Notes under the pieces: model-generated
What the model was told of the DNA's origin: nothing
Seen by the model: the letters and a program-made list of their open reading frames with translations, nothing else
Database searches by the model: none
Shown: positions 1 through 6,587 of the stretch, in pieces
How the letters are laid out: each line of letters opens with the position of its first letter
Position numbering within the stretch: the stretch's first letter is position 1
Assembly: GCA_012797215.1 (NCBI GenBank)
Contig: JAAZPN010000117.1
Coordinates: 1-9,085 of the forward strand
From: Chloroflexota bacterium
GTDB taxonomy: Bacteria; Chloroflexota; Anaerolineae; Anaerolineales; Anaerolineaceae
Direction of reading: 5' to 3'
Length of the DNA: 9,085 nucleotides
Program-made: the position numbers and the translations under genes

Positions 1-32
1 TTGCTGAATTGCGAGACCTGGTCGGAGCTCAT
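1..32 (-). CDS. Start of an unidentified gene leaving the window (partial)
   Basis: An ATG on the minus strand at 32-30 is preceded by a purine-rich GAGGAAGGA that would serve as a ribosome binding site. Ten codons (MSSDQVSQFS) are readable before the window edge, with no stop. A possible promoter lies 47 bases or more upstream. Nothing can be said about function from ten residues. The call rests only on the ATG, the Shine-Dalgarno and the promoter-like element being correctly ordered. It could be a chance start. Confidence 0.4.
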   Translation of the reverse strand, partial: MSSDQVSQFS

Positions 33-78
33 TCCTTCCTCACTTCTGCTAAGCCGTCGGAGTGGTTACCCTTATCTT

Positions 79-107
79 ATCATAGTTACAGGCTGCCTTG
101 ACTGCAA
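79..107 (-). promoter_or_regulatory. Candidate promoter for the gene at the left edge
   Basis: On the minus strand TATGAT (84-79, five of six matches to the -10 consensus) follows TTGCAG (107-102, weak -35) with a 17-base spacer. It points toward the ATG at 32. The -35 lies inside one arm of an inverted repeat (102-132). The -10 is good and the -35 poor, so confidence is modest. Confidence 0.35.
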
Positions 108-132
108 ACGGATTCCCCGGCCGGGTTTGCAG
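102..132. repeat. 8-bp inverted repeat with GC-rich loop
   Basis: CTGCAAAC at 102-109 is perfectly complementary to GTTTGCAG at 125-132. The 15-base loop between them contains the self-complementary CCGGCCGG. It sits 34 bases beyond the stop of the DUF2974 gene and could act as its transcription end or as an operator for the left-edge gene. No T-run follows on either strand, so it is not a standard intrinsic terminator. Confidence 0.45.
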
Positions 133-165
133 GGAACCATAAGAAGAGTGCGATCCACCGAGCAT

Positions 166-1323
166 TTAGGAGGGCAAGCGCTTGCGGGAAAAAGTACGCG
201 TAATCAGACTGCTGATGCCTTCGGTGATTGAACTGCGCAGCGCTTTCTGAATTTCGGCAAAGAAGGTTTCCAACAGCAGCTTCAGATGCGCCTGCGTCTC
301 GGGCTCCAACTGTTTGAAAGTTGAAATCATTGCCTTGGCGTTCGTGAGTTTGTCCTGGGTGAACTCTTTCACCGTCCGCGCTCCGGTTGCTTCCAGAATG
401 GTAAAGAGCGCTTCAATAAACTCCGACCGCTCCTCATTGGGAACTGTTTCCATCCACGCGCGCAGAGCGTTGTTGAATTTAATACTGGTAGCAGAAAGTC
501 CATCCTCGTAGACAAAGTTGGTGCCAACCACTTCCCAGGAGAAAGCGTTGTGCTGCATGATGCCGCTTTCATTACTGTCCACCACCTGATAATGACCGCT
601 TTGGTTTAGCAGCATGCCAACCACAGAGGACTGCGGCAGGAAGTTGATAATTTTGTCAGTGACGCGCTGGTAGCCAGGGCTTTCAATCACGGAGCGTTGA
701 AAACCAGGTCCGTCGTTGTTGTACATTAATAGAATGCTGGGCTGCATTTCAGCCGGAATATTTGCCGCGGCAAACACAGCCAGGTTTCCACCCTTGGAAT
801 GACCGCCCAGGTAAAAAACTCCCGGCAGGTGCGACATCACCAATTCAAGATACTCGACAGCGCTGCGTTGGGCTGGGACTACCTCGCGAAAACTCATTTC
901 CAGGTCTTCTTTCCAGCCAATCAGCGTGTCGTCGGTGCCGCTAAATGCGACAAAATGGGTGTTTTCATCCGTGGAAAAAACAAGCGCGGAAAACTGCTCG
1001 GCTTCATCAAAAGACACCCGGTTCACGTAATGAGAGAGACGCACCCCCTGATAACGCTCGGATTGCGCGCATTTTTCCAGCAGCAGCGGCAAACGCGAAA
1101 AGAACGTGCTGGTGATGGGAGCGGTGATTTGGTCGGGCATTTGTTTGATCGCTTCGGAGGCGTCCGCCAGTGAAACAGAACCAAATTCGTCGATGGATGG
1201 AACAGCGCCAGCAAAATCCATGTAAGCCAGCACCGAGAACACCAGGTTATCCACCTCGTTAATCGGGTCCCTATGGAACTCCAGGTCTCCGCGCCAGTCA
1301 AGATAATCCAGAATGTTTGGCAT
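166..1323 (-). CDS. DUF2974 (Mbeg1-like) alpha/beta hydrolase, putative lipase/esterase
   Basis: 385 residues, predicted cytosolic: no signal peptide or membrane helix is visible. The nucleophile elbow is GHSKG (residues 174-178), making Ser176 the likely catalytic serine after the strand VFYLGG. This elbow with a following GGNLA is characteristic of the DUF2974/Mbeg1-like family of lipase-fold proteins. Asp204 in NNDGPGF and His258 in MQHNAFSW are plausible triad partners. The upstream FVAFSGTDDTLIGWKEDL (about 124-141) matches the oxyanion-side segment of class 3 lipase-like folds. The ATG at 1323 has GGAG five bases upstream and a well-placed promoter. The C-terminal ~100 residues are helical and charged, with no family assigned. 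The substrate is unknown. The gene stands alone, divergent from the ArsR-type regulator. Confidence 0.85.
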   Translation of the reverse strand: MPNILDYLDWRGDLEFHRDPINEVDNLVFSVLAYMDFAGAVPSIDEFGSVSLADASEAIKQMPDQITAPITSTFFSRLPLLLEKCAQSERYQGVRLSHYVNRVSFDEAEQFSALVFSTDENTHFVAFSGTDDTLIGWKEDLEMSFREVVPAQRSAVEYLELVMSHLPGVFYLGGHSKGGNLAVFAAANIPAEMQPSILLMYNNDGPGFQRSVIESPGYQRVTDKIINFLPQSSVVGMLLNQSGHYQVVDSNESGIMQHNAFSWEVVGTNFVYEDGLSATSIKFNNALRAWMETVPNEERSEFIEALFTILEATGARTVKEFTQDKLTNAKAMISTFKQLEPETQAHLKLLLETFFAEIQKALRSSITEGISSLITRTFSRKRLPS

Positions 1324-1345
1324 AAGTGCTCCGCTTTGATATTAA

Positions 1346-1374
1346 ATTGTACCGGATTGCGCCGCCAGAGTCTA
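1346..1374 (-). promoter_or_regulatory. Sigma-70-type promoter for the DUF2974 gene
   Basis: Reading the minus strand, TAGACT (1374-1369, four of six) and TACAAT (1351-1346, five of six) are separated by exactly 17 bases. The predicted transcript starts about 15 bases before the ATG at 1323, a short leader that still holds the GGAG ribosome binding site. Confidence 0.6.
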
Positions 1375-1415
1375 CAAAAAACTCCCCGCATCCCAAAAGT
1401 AGATAGCCCAGCCGA

Positions 1416-1466
1416 CTAATTGGAATGACGATTAATGTCCATTAATTAGAGACCTTGACTAATTAG
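1416..1466. promoter_or_regulatory. AT-rich palindromic operator-like sites upstream of the ArsR-type gene
   Basis: This stretch contains ATTAATG/CATTAAT arms at 1431-1437 and 1440-1446 (two-base spacer). It also has an outer imperfect pair, CTAATT (1416-1421) with AATTAG (1444-1449), and a perfect 8-base palindrome CTAATTAG at 1459-1466. Dyad-symmetric AT-rich sequences of this kind are typical binding sites for dimeric winged-helix repressors. The last one overlaps the -35 element of the regulator's promoter, so negative autoregulation is the natural inference. Binding by the neighbouring regulator is not shown by sequence alone. Confidence 0.5.
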
Positions 1467-1482
1467 ATATTTGGCTAATAAT
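1455..1482 (+). promoter_or_regulatory. Promoter of the ArsR-MFS operon
   Basis: TTGACT (1455-1460, five of six to the -35 consensus) and AATAAT (1477-1482, five of six to the -10) are spaced by 16 bases. The -35 overlaps palindrome CTAATTAG (1459-1466) and the -10 lies in palindrome 1476-1493, an arrangement expected for a repressed promoter. The start codon is about 30 bases downstream of the -10. Confidence 0.6.
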
Positions 1483-1493
1483 ATAGATTATTA
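1476..1493. promoter_or_regulatory. Perfect 7-bp palindrome over the -10 region
   Basis: TAATAAT (1476-1482) and ATTATTA (1487-1493) are perfect inverted arms around ATAG. It covers the -10 and likely transcription start of the regulator's promoter, so a bound dimer would block RNA polymerase. It is a candidate main operator. Confidence 0.5.
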
Positions 1494-1513
1494 TCTCTTA
1501 TTCGAGGACTGTG

Positions 1514-2572
1514 ATGGTATCTGCTGTGCAATCTCGCTTAAATTGGGACCTGAGCACGGGGTATGACTTTTTTATTAGTCAGATCGCGATGTATCAGCCA
1601 GACCGGGTTGGGCTGCGGGCTTCCTGGGCAGCAGGCGTGCGCTCGCGGCTCTCGGCGGAAGACCGCCAGATGTTGGAAACATTCTGGCAAATCGATTTTT
1701 TGCCTATTAATTTCGTTTTTTCGGCTGAAGCTCCCAAGGATACCGCGGCAATACTCAACGCTTTGGAACGCTTGCCAGCGGCAAAACGTCTGGAAGCGCT
1801 AACAGAGCGATACGAAACCCCCATAGAAGTCCAAGAGATTCTTTGCGCCAGCTCGCCCCGCGCGCGTTGGACGCAAGCGGAGAAAGAAACTATCAGCAAG
1901 TATTATGCGGAACACCATCGCGAGATGACCCCAACTTTGTTGGATCTGGTTTACAACAATTGGGCTCACCGCGATGAATTTGGCCAGAAGCACCTTCACG
2001 CCCTCAAAGCGTACGCGGAATCTTTCTTTTATGAAGAAGAACAGCGCATCCTGCCAGCGCTCCGAGCGGGACTTTCTCACGCGCAAATGCGAGCTGGCAC
2101 GCTCCCGCTGCCGGCTATGTTGGAGGAGCTTTCCTCTGGCGTGCGCTGGGCGGAAATTAGCGCTGCCCGAAGACTGTATCTCGCTCCTTCGTTCTGGGGC
2201 GCGCCTTTCCTTTTTACTGAACCTTTGGACAACAGCGCGTTCCTGGTGATTTTTGGAGCCCGACCGGATGACATGGCCTTAATCCCGGGGGATATTGTGC
2301 CGGATAATCTCTTGCGCGGGCTGAAAGCGCTGGCGGACCCCACCCGCTTGCGGATTTTGCGCACGCTGGCTCAATCTCCGCAAAACGCGGCGCATCTTTC
2401 ACGCGTACTGCGTCTGCGTCCGCCGACAGTAAACCACCATCTGATGGAACTGCGTATGGCTGGCATGGTGCACGTCATCATTTCTGCTGAAGGCGACCGT
2501 TTTTATGCCACCCGATTTAAGGGCTTTGAAAGCACCCAAGACCTGTTGACTCGCTTTGTAAGCGAAGAATAA
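1514..2572 (+). CDS. ArsR-type winged-helix transcriptional regulator with a long N-terminal domain
   Basis: The ATG at 1514 is preferred over the GTG at 1511 because GAGGA (1504-1508) is five bases from the ATG and only two from the GTG. That gives 352 residues, much longer than a classical ArsR/SmtB repressor (about 100). The C-terminal third is an ArsR-type helix-turn-helix: LLRGLKALADPTRLRILRTL (about 266-285), recognition-helix segment RPPTVNHHLMELRMAGMV (about 302-319) and beta-wing EGDRFYATR (about 326-334). The metal-binding ELCVC box is absent and only one cysteine is visible (in EILCASS), so thiol metal sensing is unlikely. The N-terminal ~250 residues resemble the large ligand or dimer domain of DUF5937-like ArsR proteins; that family assignment is tentative. 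It lies one base upstream of the MFS gene, which it probably controls. Confidence 0.85.
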   Translation: MVSAVQSRLNWDLSTGYDFFISQIAMYQPDRVGLRASWAAGVRSRLSAEDRQMLETFWQIDFLPINFVFSAEAPKDTAAILNALERLPAAKRLEALTERYETPIEVQEILCASSPRARWTQAEKETISKYYAEHHREMTPTLLDLVYNNWAHRDEFGQKHLHALKAYAESFFYEEEQRILPALRAGLSHAQMRAGTLPLPAMLEELSSGVRWAEISAARRLYLAPSFWGAPFLFTEPLDNSAFLVIFGARPDDMALIPGDIVPDNLLRGLKALADPTRLRILRTLAQSPQNAAHLSRVLRLRPPTVNHHLMELRMAGMVHVIISAEGDRFYATRFKGFESTQDLLTRFVSEE

Positions 2573-2573
2573 C

Positions 2574-3881
2574 GTGATCCGTTCAAAAGTGGCCGCCAGA
2601 AAGCGGATAGGCTCGGTTTTAAAAACCTATCTTGCGCGCGTGCAGGCTTTCAGCCCCAACGCGCGTAAGTATCTGATTGGCATCATGATTTACGGCGCCG
2701 CGACGGGGGTATATCAGCTCCTCTTTAATTTTTTTATTCTGAGCCTTGGGTATAACGAGGCGGTGCTCGGAAACCTGGTCACTGCCCGCAGCGCGACGGC
2801 GTTGATTGTTGCCCTGCCAGTAGGTTACCTGGCAGACCGCATTGGGCGCAAACTGGCGCTCATCATCGGGCAGGGCGCGGTTGGCGCGGCAATCCTGATG
2901 ATGGTGCTGTTTCCATCCTTGCCTATGTTTCTGGCTATGAATATTGTGATTGGTTTTTCACAGTCGTTAGCCGCCGTCGCGATGGGACCTTTCTTAATGG
3001 AGAACAGCGGCGATGTGGAACGCACCTACCTGTTCAGCTTCAGTTCAGGGCTGCGCATGACCGCTGTCTCGATTGGCGAATGGGTGGGTGGTTTTCTGCC
3101 AACCTGGATTGCGCGCAGCAGCGGCGCGCTCCCCACCAGCGCTTCCGCTTACAGCGGCGCCCTGGCGTTTGTTTCAGTCGGCGTGGCGCTTTCACTGATT
3201 CCGGGATTTCTGATCCGACAGCAAAAGCAAACCCGCGCCGAGCGGGCGACTTTTGCGCCGCTTTCGTATATGCGGCGAAGACCGGGTGAACTGACCCGCC
3301 TGATTCTGCCCCTGCTGCTGACTTCGGTCGGTGCCGGGATGATTATGCCCTTCATGAACGTGTTTTTCCGAAATGTTCACAGGCTTTCGGATGCCTCTAT
3401 TGGGATTTTGTTCGCATGGGGTTCTTTGGCCATGGGCATAGGTTTGCTCTTGGCGCCCGCTTTAGCAGAGCGCTTTGGGAAAATCCGCGTGGTGGTGGCA
3501 ACACAGGGTTTATCCATCCCATTCCTGGCGCTGCTTGGATTTTCACCGTGGTTGGCGGTTGCGGCGGTAGCGTATTATGTGCGCCTGGTTCTGATGAACA
3601 TGAGCGGCCCTGTCTATACCACGTTCACGATGGAACAGGTGGACCCGGAATCGCGCGCGATGGTTGCCAGTCTTTCCACCATGGCCAGCAATTTTGGCTG
3701 GGCCTTTAGCCCCACATTAAGTGGATATTTCCAGGTGCGTTATGGTTTTGGTCCTTCCTTCGCCATCACGATTCTGTTTTATATCGTTTCAGTTGTGATG
3801 TATTATGTCTGGTTTTGGGGAAAAAGAAAACCGAATGCCGACCAAAAAGAAGCAATTATTCAAACGGTAATCCATCAATAG
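2574..3881 (+). CDS. MFS transporter, putative drug/small-molecule exporter
   Basis: 435 residues with about 12 hydrophobic segments, an inner-membrane secondary transporter. The signature motif A is clear in the loop between helices 2 and 3: GYLADRIGRK (about 84-93). A related loop, PALAERFGKIR, sits at the corresponding place in the second half, as expected for the duplicated six-helix halves. A basic cytosolic linker, RQQKQTRAERATF, separates them. The GTG at 2574 starts one base after the regulator's TAA, so the genes are probably translationally coupled; only a weak GAAG precedes it. The first ~30 residues are basic and cytosolic. Pairing with an ArsR-type regulator suggests inducible efflux. 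The substrate cannot be read from the sequence. Confidence 0.9.
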   Translation: MIRSKVAARKRIGSVLKTYLARVQAFSPNARKYLIGIMIYGAATGVYQLLFNFFILSLGYNEAVLGNLVTARSATALIVALPVGYLADRIGRKLALIIGQGAVGAAILMMVLFPSLPMFLAMNIVIGFSQSLAAVAMGPFLMENSGDVERTYLFSFSSGLRMTAVSIGEWVGGFLPTWIARSSGALPTSASAYSGALAFVSVGVALSLIPGFLIRQQKQTRAERATFAPLSYMRRRPGELTRLILPLLLTSVGAGMIMPFMNVFFRNVHRLSDASIGILFAWGSLAMGIGLLLAPALAERFGKIRVVVATQGLSIPFLALLGFSPWLAVAAVAYYVRLVLMNMSGPVYTTFTMEQVDPESRAMVASLSTMASNFGWAFSPTLSGYFQVRYGFGPSFAITILFYIVSVVMYYVWFWGKRKPNADQKEAIIQTVIHQ

Positions 3882-3882
3882 A

Positions 3883-5508
3883 TTAAGGGTCGCGCCTGAT
3901 TTCCGAGGCGGGGTCGCGATTCGCGCTTGAGACAACAGTTTGCCCGCCGCGAATTAGCCAACCGCTGTAACTGGATGTTCCGGCGTAAGCCTGCCAACCA
4001 TCCAGCACCAGCGGCAGCGCCCCTTCGGCAGCAATCCACTCGCCGTTGTATTTGCGGGCAAGGTGCAGGTGCGTTCCGGTGGACACGCCTCCCTCGCAGG
4101 AAGGGTGCCCGAGCGGAGTATCGGCTTCCACCCATGTGCCCAGCGGGACCCTGTCCTGGGTTGCCAGGTGCAGATACAAGAGCACCCAACCGGTTCCCTC
4201 ATCCCCGTCTCCATCCAGGTCCAGCGCAACGGCGCCGCGCTGGCTGCGCACCACCATGCCGCTGGCGGCTGCTGTAACCCACACTTGGGTATCGTAACAG
4301 CCGCGCTGACCTGTGCGCGGGGCAAAGTCCAGAGCGCCGCGTGGGGTGCCAGCCTGCCAGGTGATATGCGGCCCGGAGGTGAGACCCCAGGTGAGACCAG
4401 GTAAGAACGGCAGGCTCAGCGCTGGTTGGCTGATGCCGGCTGGGAGCAGCGCGCCCTGCTGCGCGGAACGCGCCCAGGGGTCACCCCAAAGGCGGGCATA
4501 CTGCGCAAGGAAACCCTGTGGACCGTACAAGGCGTCGTAAAAAAAGTCGGGGGTGTAAAGGGCGGCGAACAAGTTTTGGATGCCGACGCTGCCAGCGTTC
4601 AATGAAGGATGCAGCGGGGCTTCGCTGTCGTCCCTGAAGCTGAGGTGGTCTAATTTTGCCTGGCGCCAACCGTAGTAACCTTGCCCGAGCACGCGCGCTG
4701 TAACCGTCAGCTCATCAAACAAGCCCGCGACCTTTGGCGCGTGATAGCCAATTGGGTACTGGTTTTCTTCAGGGTCCAGCGGGAAACCAAACAACCATCC
4801 GGAACGGAACTCTACCAATGCAAGCAGCAAGCGCGGGTTGATAGAGTTTTCCACCGCGACCAGTTGGATAATTTCCGCGGCGGACAGGCGTTTGCCGGCA
4901 ATGTATTGATAATAGCCAGCCAGGTAGCCCCCGCCCTGGTCTATCCAGCCCTGCAAGTCCAGACTGCCGCAGCCAGGAGAAAACAGTATTTCAGCGTCTG
5001 GCAGGGCGGGCTGAGGGTAGGGTGGGTCCGCTGGAAAGCGGTCAGGAATTAGAATTGGCGTGCCCGGCGGGAGCAGGTCCTGCTCATTCAGGCTGAATGG
5101 CTGCTGGAGTTCGGATGCGCGCGCTAAAAAATGACTGGCAACGGCCGCCAGGGTATCCCCGGATTGAGAGTAATAAAGCCGCATGCCCTCCGGAACAGGG
5201 ATATCCAACGTTGCGGTGGGGGTATAGACAGGGATTGCCGGGGCGGGAGCCAGCGTCAGTGCCTGGGGAGGCGGGGTTAGGTATGGGACGGGGCTAGACC
5301 AGAAAAGCGGGGTAGGGCTGGGGTAGATGGCTGCCAATTGGGTTTGGTGAGCGGAAATTTGGGTGGCAGTGGCGGAATTAAGCGGCGAGGCGGGCAGGTT
5401 GCAGGCTGAGGCAAGGCTCAGCGCTGCCAGCGTGAGCACAAGCACGGCGCGCCGAAAGCAAAAAACGCGCTCAGGCTTGGGGATTAATTCGGAATTCGTG
5501 GATGCCAT
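3883..5508 (-). CDS. LysM and M23 peptidase-domain lipoprotein
   Basis: 541 residues. Basic FRR followed by a hydrophobic stretch and LASAC gives a lipoprotein signal with lipidated Cys36. A Pro/Thr/Ala-rich linker (about 40-105) leads to a LysM module, LYYSQSGDTLAAVASHF to GTPILIPDRF (about 110-158), which binds peptidoglycan. Residues 200-345 contain IIQLVAVENSINPRLLLALVEFRSGW, reminiscent of lysozyme-like/SLT folds; this is tentative. The C-terminal third is an M23 (LasA-like) zinc metallopeptidase domain. His381 (GPH) and Asp394 (ALDF) form the first metal motif, His447 lies in YLHL, and His480/His482 form the HxH motif, so all expected ligands are present. Predicted role: extracytoplasmic cell-wall endopeptidase. 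The ATG at 5508 overlaps the methyltransferase by 38 bp. The 3' end faces the MFS stop with one base between. Confidence 0.88.
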   Translation of the reverse strand: MASTNSELIPKPERVFCFRRAVLVLTLAALSLASACNLPASPLNSATATQISAHQTQLAAIYPSPTPLFWSSPVPYLTPPPQALTLAPAPAIPVYTPTATLDIPVPEGMRLYYSQSGDTLAAVASHFLARASELQQPFSLNEQDLLPPGTPILIPDRFPADPPYPQPALPDAEILFSPGCGSLDLQGWIDQGGGYLAGYYQYIAGKRLSAAEIIQLVAVENSINPRLLLALVEFRSGWLFGFPLDPEENQYPIGYHAPKVAGLFDELTVTARVLGQGYYGWRQAKLDHLSFRDDSEAPLHPSLNAGSVGIQNLFAALYTPDFFYDALYGPQGFLAQYARLWGDPWARSAQQGALLPAGISQPALSLPFLPGLTWGLTSGPHITWQAGTPRGALDFAPRTGQRGCYDTQVWVTAAASGMVVRSQRGAVALDLDGDGDEGTGWVLLYLHLATQDRVPLGTWVEADTPLGHPSCEGGVSTGTHLHLARKYNGEWIAAEGALPLVLDGWQAYAGTSSYSGWLIRGGQTVVSSANRDPASEIRRDP

Positions 5509-6376
5509 CCGCGTATGACCAGAAATGACCGCACTGAGGGCAGGTTTGGGATTTGCTTACTTCAGGCAGCGCGCCGCCGCAGGCTGGGCAGGCAAAAAAA
5601 CTGCCTGGCGCGGGCTGCGCGGAAGCGCCTGCCGCCCTGGCACGCGTCCAAACGCTGGGAGAATACTGGGCAAGCGCGCCTGTCCACTGCAGCGCGGAAT
5701 CCAGCCCAACCAAAACGTTAAGCGGAATATGCTTTTTGAGCCAGGCAACGCGAAACTGGGATACATTCAACTGCTTTTCAACAGCAAAGCAACTTTCCTT
5801 CAGCAGATGCCCGATAGTCTTGGGGTGAAAATCGAAATTGAGCGCGACAAACTCTACTTGTTCCAGAGCAAATGGATTCCACTTTTGCCTGCCGAGGAGA
5901 TAGCGCAGAATAGACTTCAGGTTGCGTTTGTTGGCGAATTCCAGTAAAAACTGCGCGTTTTCAGCGAGCACGCGCCGCACGCTCGCAAGCGCAAGGCCGG
6001 GCTGCGCCATGTGGTGCAGCGTGCGAATCATGGTGGCGCCGTCAAACAATCCGTCGACGAATGGGAGCTTATAGATATCCGCGGCAACGAACAGATAGCG
6101 GGGGTCCTCGCCCAGACGTTCCCGGGCTTGCAGCAGCTGCGTGCGCGAATAATCCAGCAAGACGACGCGTTCAAAGCCAGAATAGCGCGGTGTGTTGCGC
6201 CCGGCTCCGGCGCCCAGTTCCAGCAGCAGCTTGCCCGGCTCAGACAGCAGGCGCTTGAGGGCGATTTGTTCGACCGCGTCTTCATAGCGGCGTTCGCCTG
6301 AATCCCAAAAGGTGCGCTGATAGTCAGAACCTTCGTAGGAACAAATAGGTGGGGTTTCGGTAGATTTTGTGTTCAT
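5471..6376 (-). CDS. SAM-dependent class I methyltransferase with C-terminal zinc ribbon
   Basis: 301 residues, cytosolic. Motif I is LLLELGAGAGRNTP (about 50-63), the acidic residue ending strand 2 is Asp75 in VVLLDYS, and motif II/III is FVAADIYKLPFVDGLFDGATMIRTLHHM (about 96-123). This fits the UbiE-like Methyltransf_11 group. The C-terminus has a zinc ribbon, CPAC (263-266) and CPQC (279-282), followed by GIHEFRI, like Trm112-type domains found in other methyltransferases. The acceptor is unknown. Translation probably begins at the ATG at 6376, although no Shine-Dalgarno precedes it. The start is about 10 bases from the end of the SRP RNA, so it likely depends on read-through from that promoter. 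The last 38 bp overlap the lipoprotein gene. Confidence 0.85.
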   Translation of the reverse strand: MNTKSTETPPICSYEGSDYQRTFWDSGERRYEDAVEQIALKRLLSEPGKLLLELGAGAGRNTPRYSGFERVVLLDYSRTQLLQARERLGEDPRYLFVAADIYKLPFVDGLFDGATMIRTLHHMAQPGLALASVRRVLAENAQFLLEFANKRNLKSILRYLLGRQKWNPFALEQVEFVALNFDFHPKTIGHLLKESCFAVEKQLNVSQFRVAWLKKHIPLNVLVGLDSALQWTGALAQYSPSVWTRARAAGASAQPAPGSFFACPACGGALPEVSKSQTCPQCGHFWSYADGIHEFRINPQA

Positions 6377-6386
6377 TGTGAATTAA

Positions 6387-6498
6387 AAGCGTACGGGCAG
6401 GTTTGCCGGCAACACCCGAAGCGACCTCCTTACCGCTGCTTCCTCTCGGACCTGACGGGGTTCGCAGGGCTCCGCCGCGCCGGTCCCGCCCGGACGCC
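6387..6498 (-). ncRNA. ffs: Signal recognition particle RNA, small bacterial type (4.5S)
   Basis: Read on the minus strand, the universally conserved SRP domain IV hairpin is present at 6456-6435: GTCAGGTCC, a GAGA (GNRA) tetraloop, then GGAAGCAGC. This is the Ffh-binding site. The flanks close a long terminal helix: GGCGT-CCGGGCGGG at the 5' end pairs with CCTGCCCG-T-ACGC at the 3' end with one mismatch, and CCGGC pairs with GCCGG further in. There is no Alu domain, so this is the ~100-110 nt short form. Ends are estimated from the helix and from the promoter. The RNA partners Ffh and FtsY in co-translational membrane targeting. A short T-run (TTTTAATT) right after the helix could act as a weak terminator. 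Confidence 0.94.
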
Positions 6499-6503
6499 AA
6501 ATA

Positions 6504-6532
6504 AGCATAACCGAGACGAGCGGGGCTGTCAA
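6504..6532 (-). promoter_or_regulatory. Strong sigma-70 promoter of the SRP RNA gene
   Basis: On the minus strand a perfect TTGACA (6532-6527) and TATGCT (6509-6504, four of six) are separated by exactly 17 bases. The predicted start, six to seven bases on, falls at the G residues (6498/6497) that open the terminal helix of the SRP RNA. It probably also drives the methyltransferase and lipoprotein genes downstream. Confidence 0.8.
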
Positions 6533-6587
6533 CTTAAGGGGGCTTTGTGCATGCCCGGAAGGCTGAAACAGCTGGGAAAGCCAAGGC

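Noticed and set aside
1..231. Plus-strand ORF of 76 codons at the left edge
   Set aside because: It overlaps the end of the DUF2974 gene, has low-complexity basic composition, no recognisable domain and no ribosome binding site.
799..1173. Plus-strand ORF of 124 codons
   Set aside because: It lies wholly antisense within the well-supported DUF2974 gene and shows no protein-family pattern.
3868..3885. TAATC/GATTA inverted repeat between convergent genes as a bidirectional terminator
   Set aside because: Only five AT-rich base pairs with an 8-base loop and no T-tract; too weak to call.
6540..6587. Possible terminator after the nuclease gene (GGCTTT/AAAGCC)
   Set aside because: Six base pairs around a loop of about 30 bases and no T-run.
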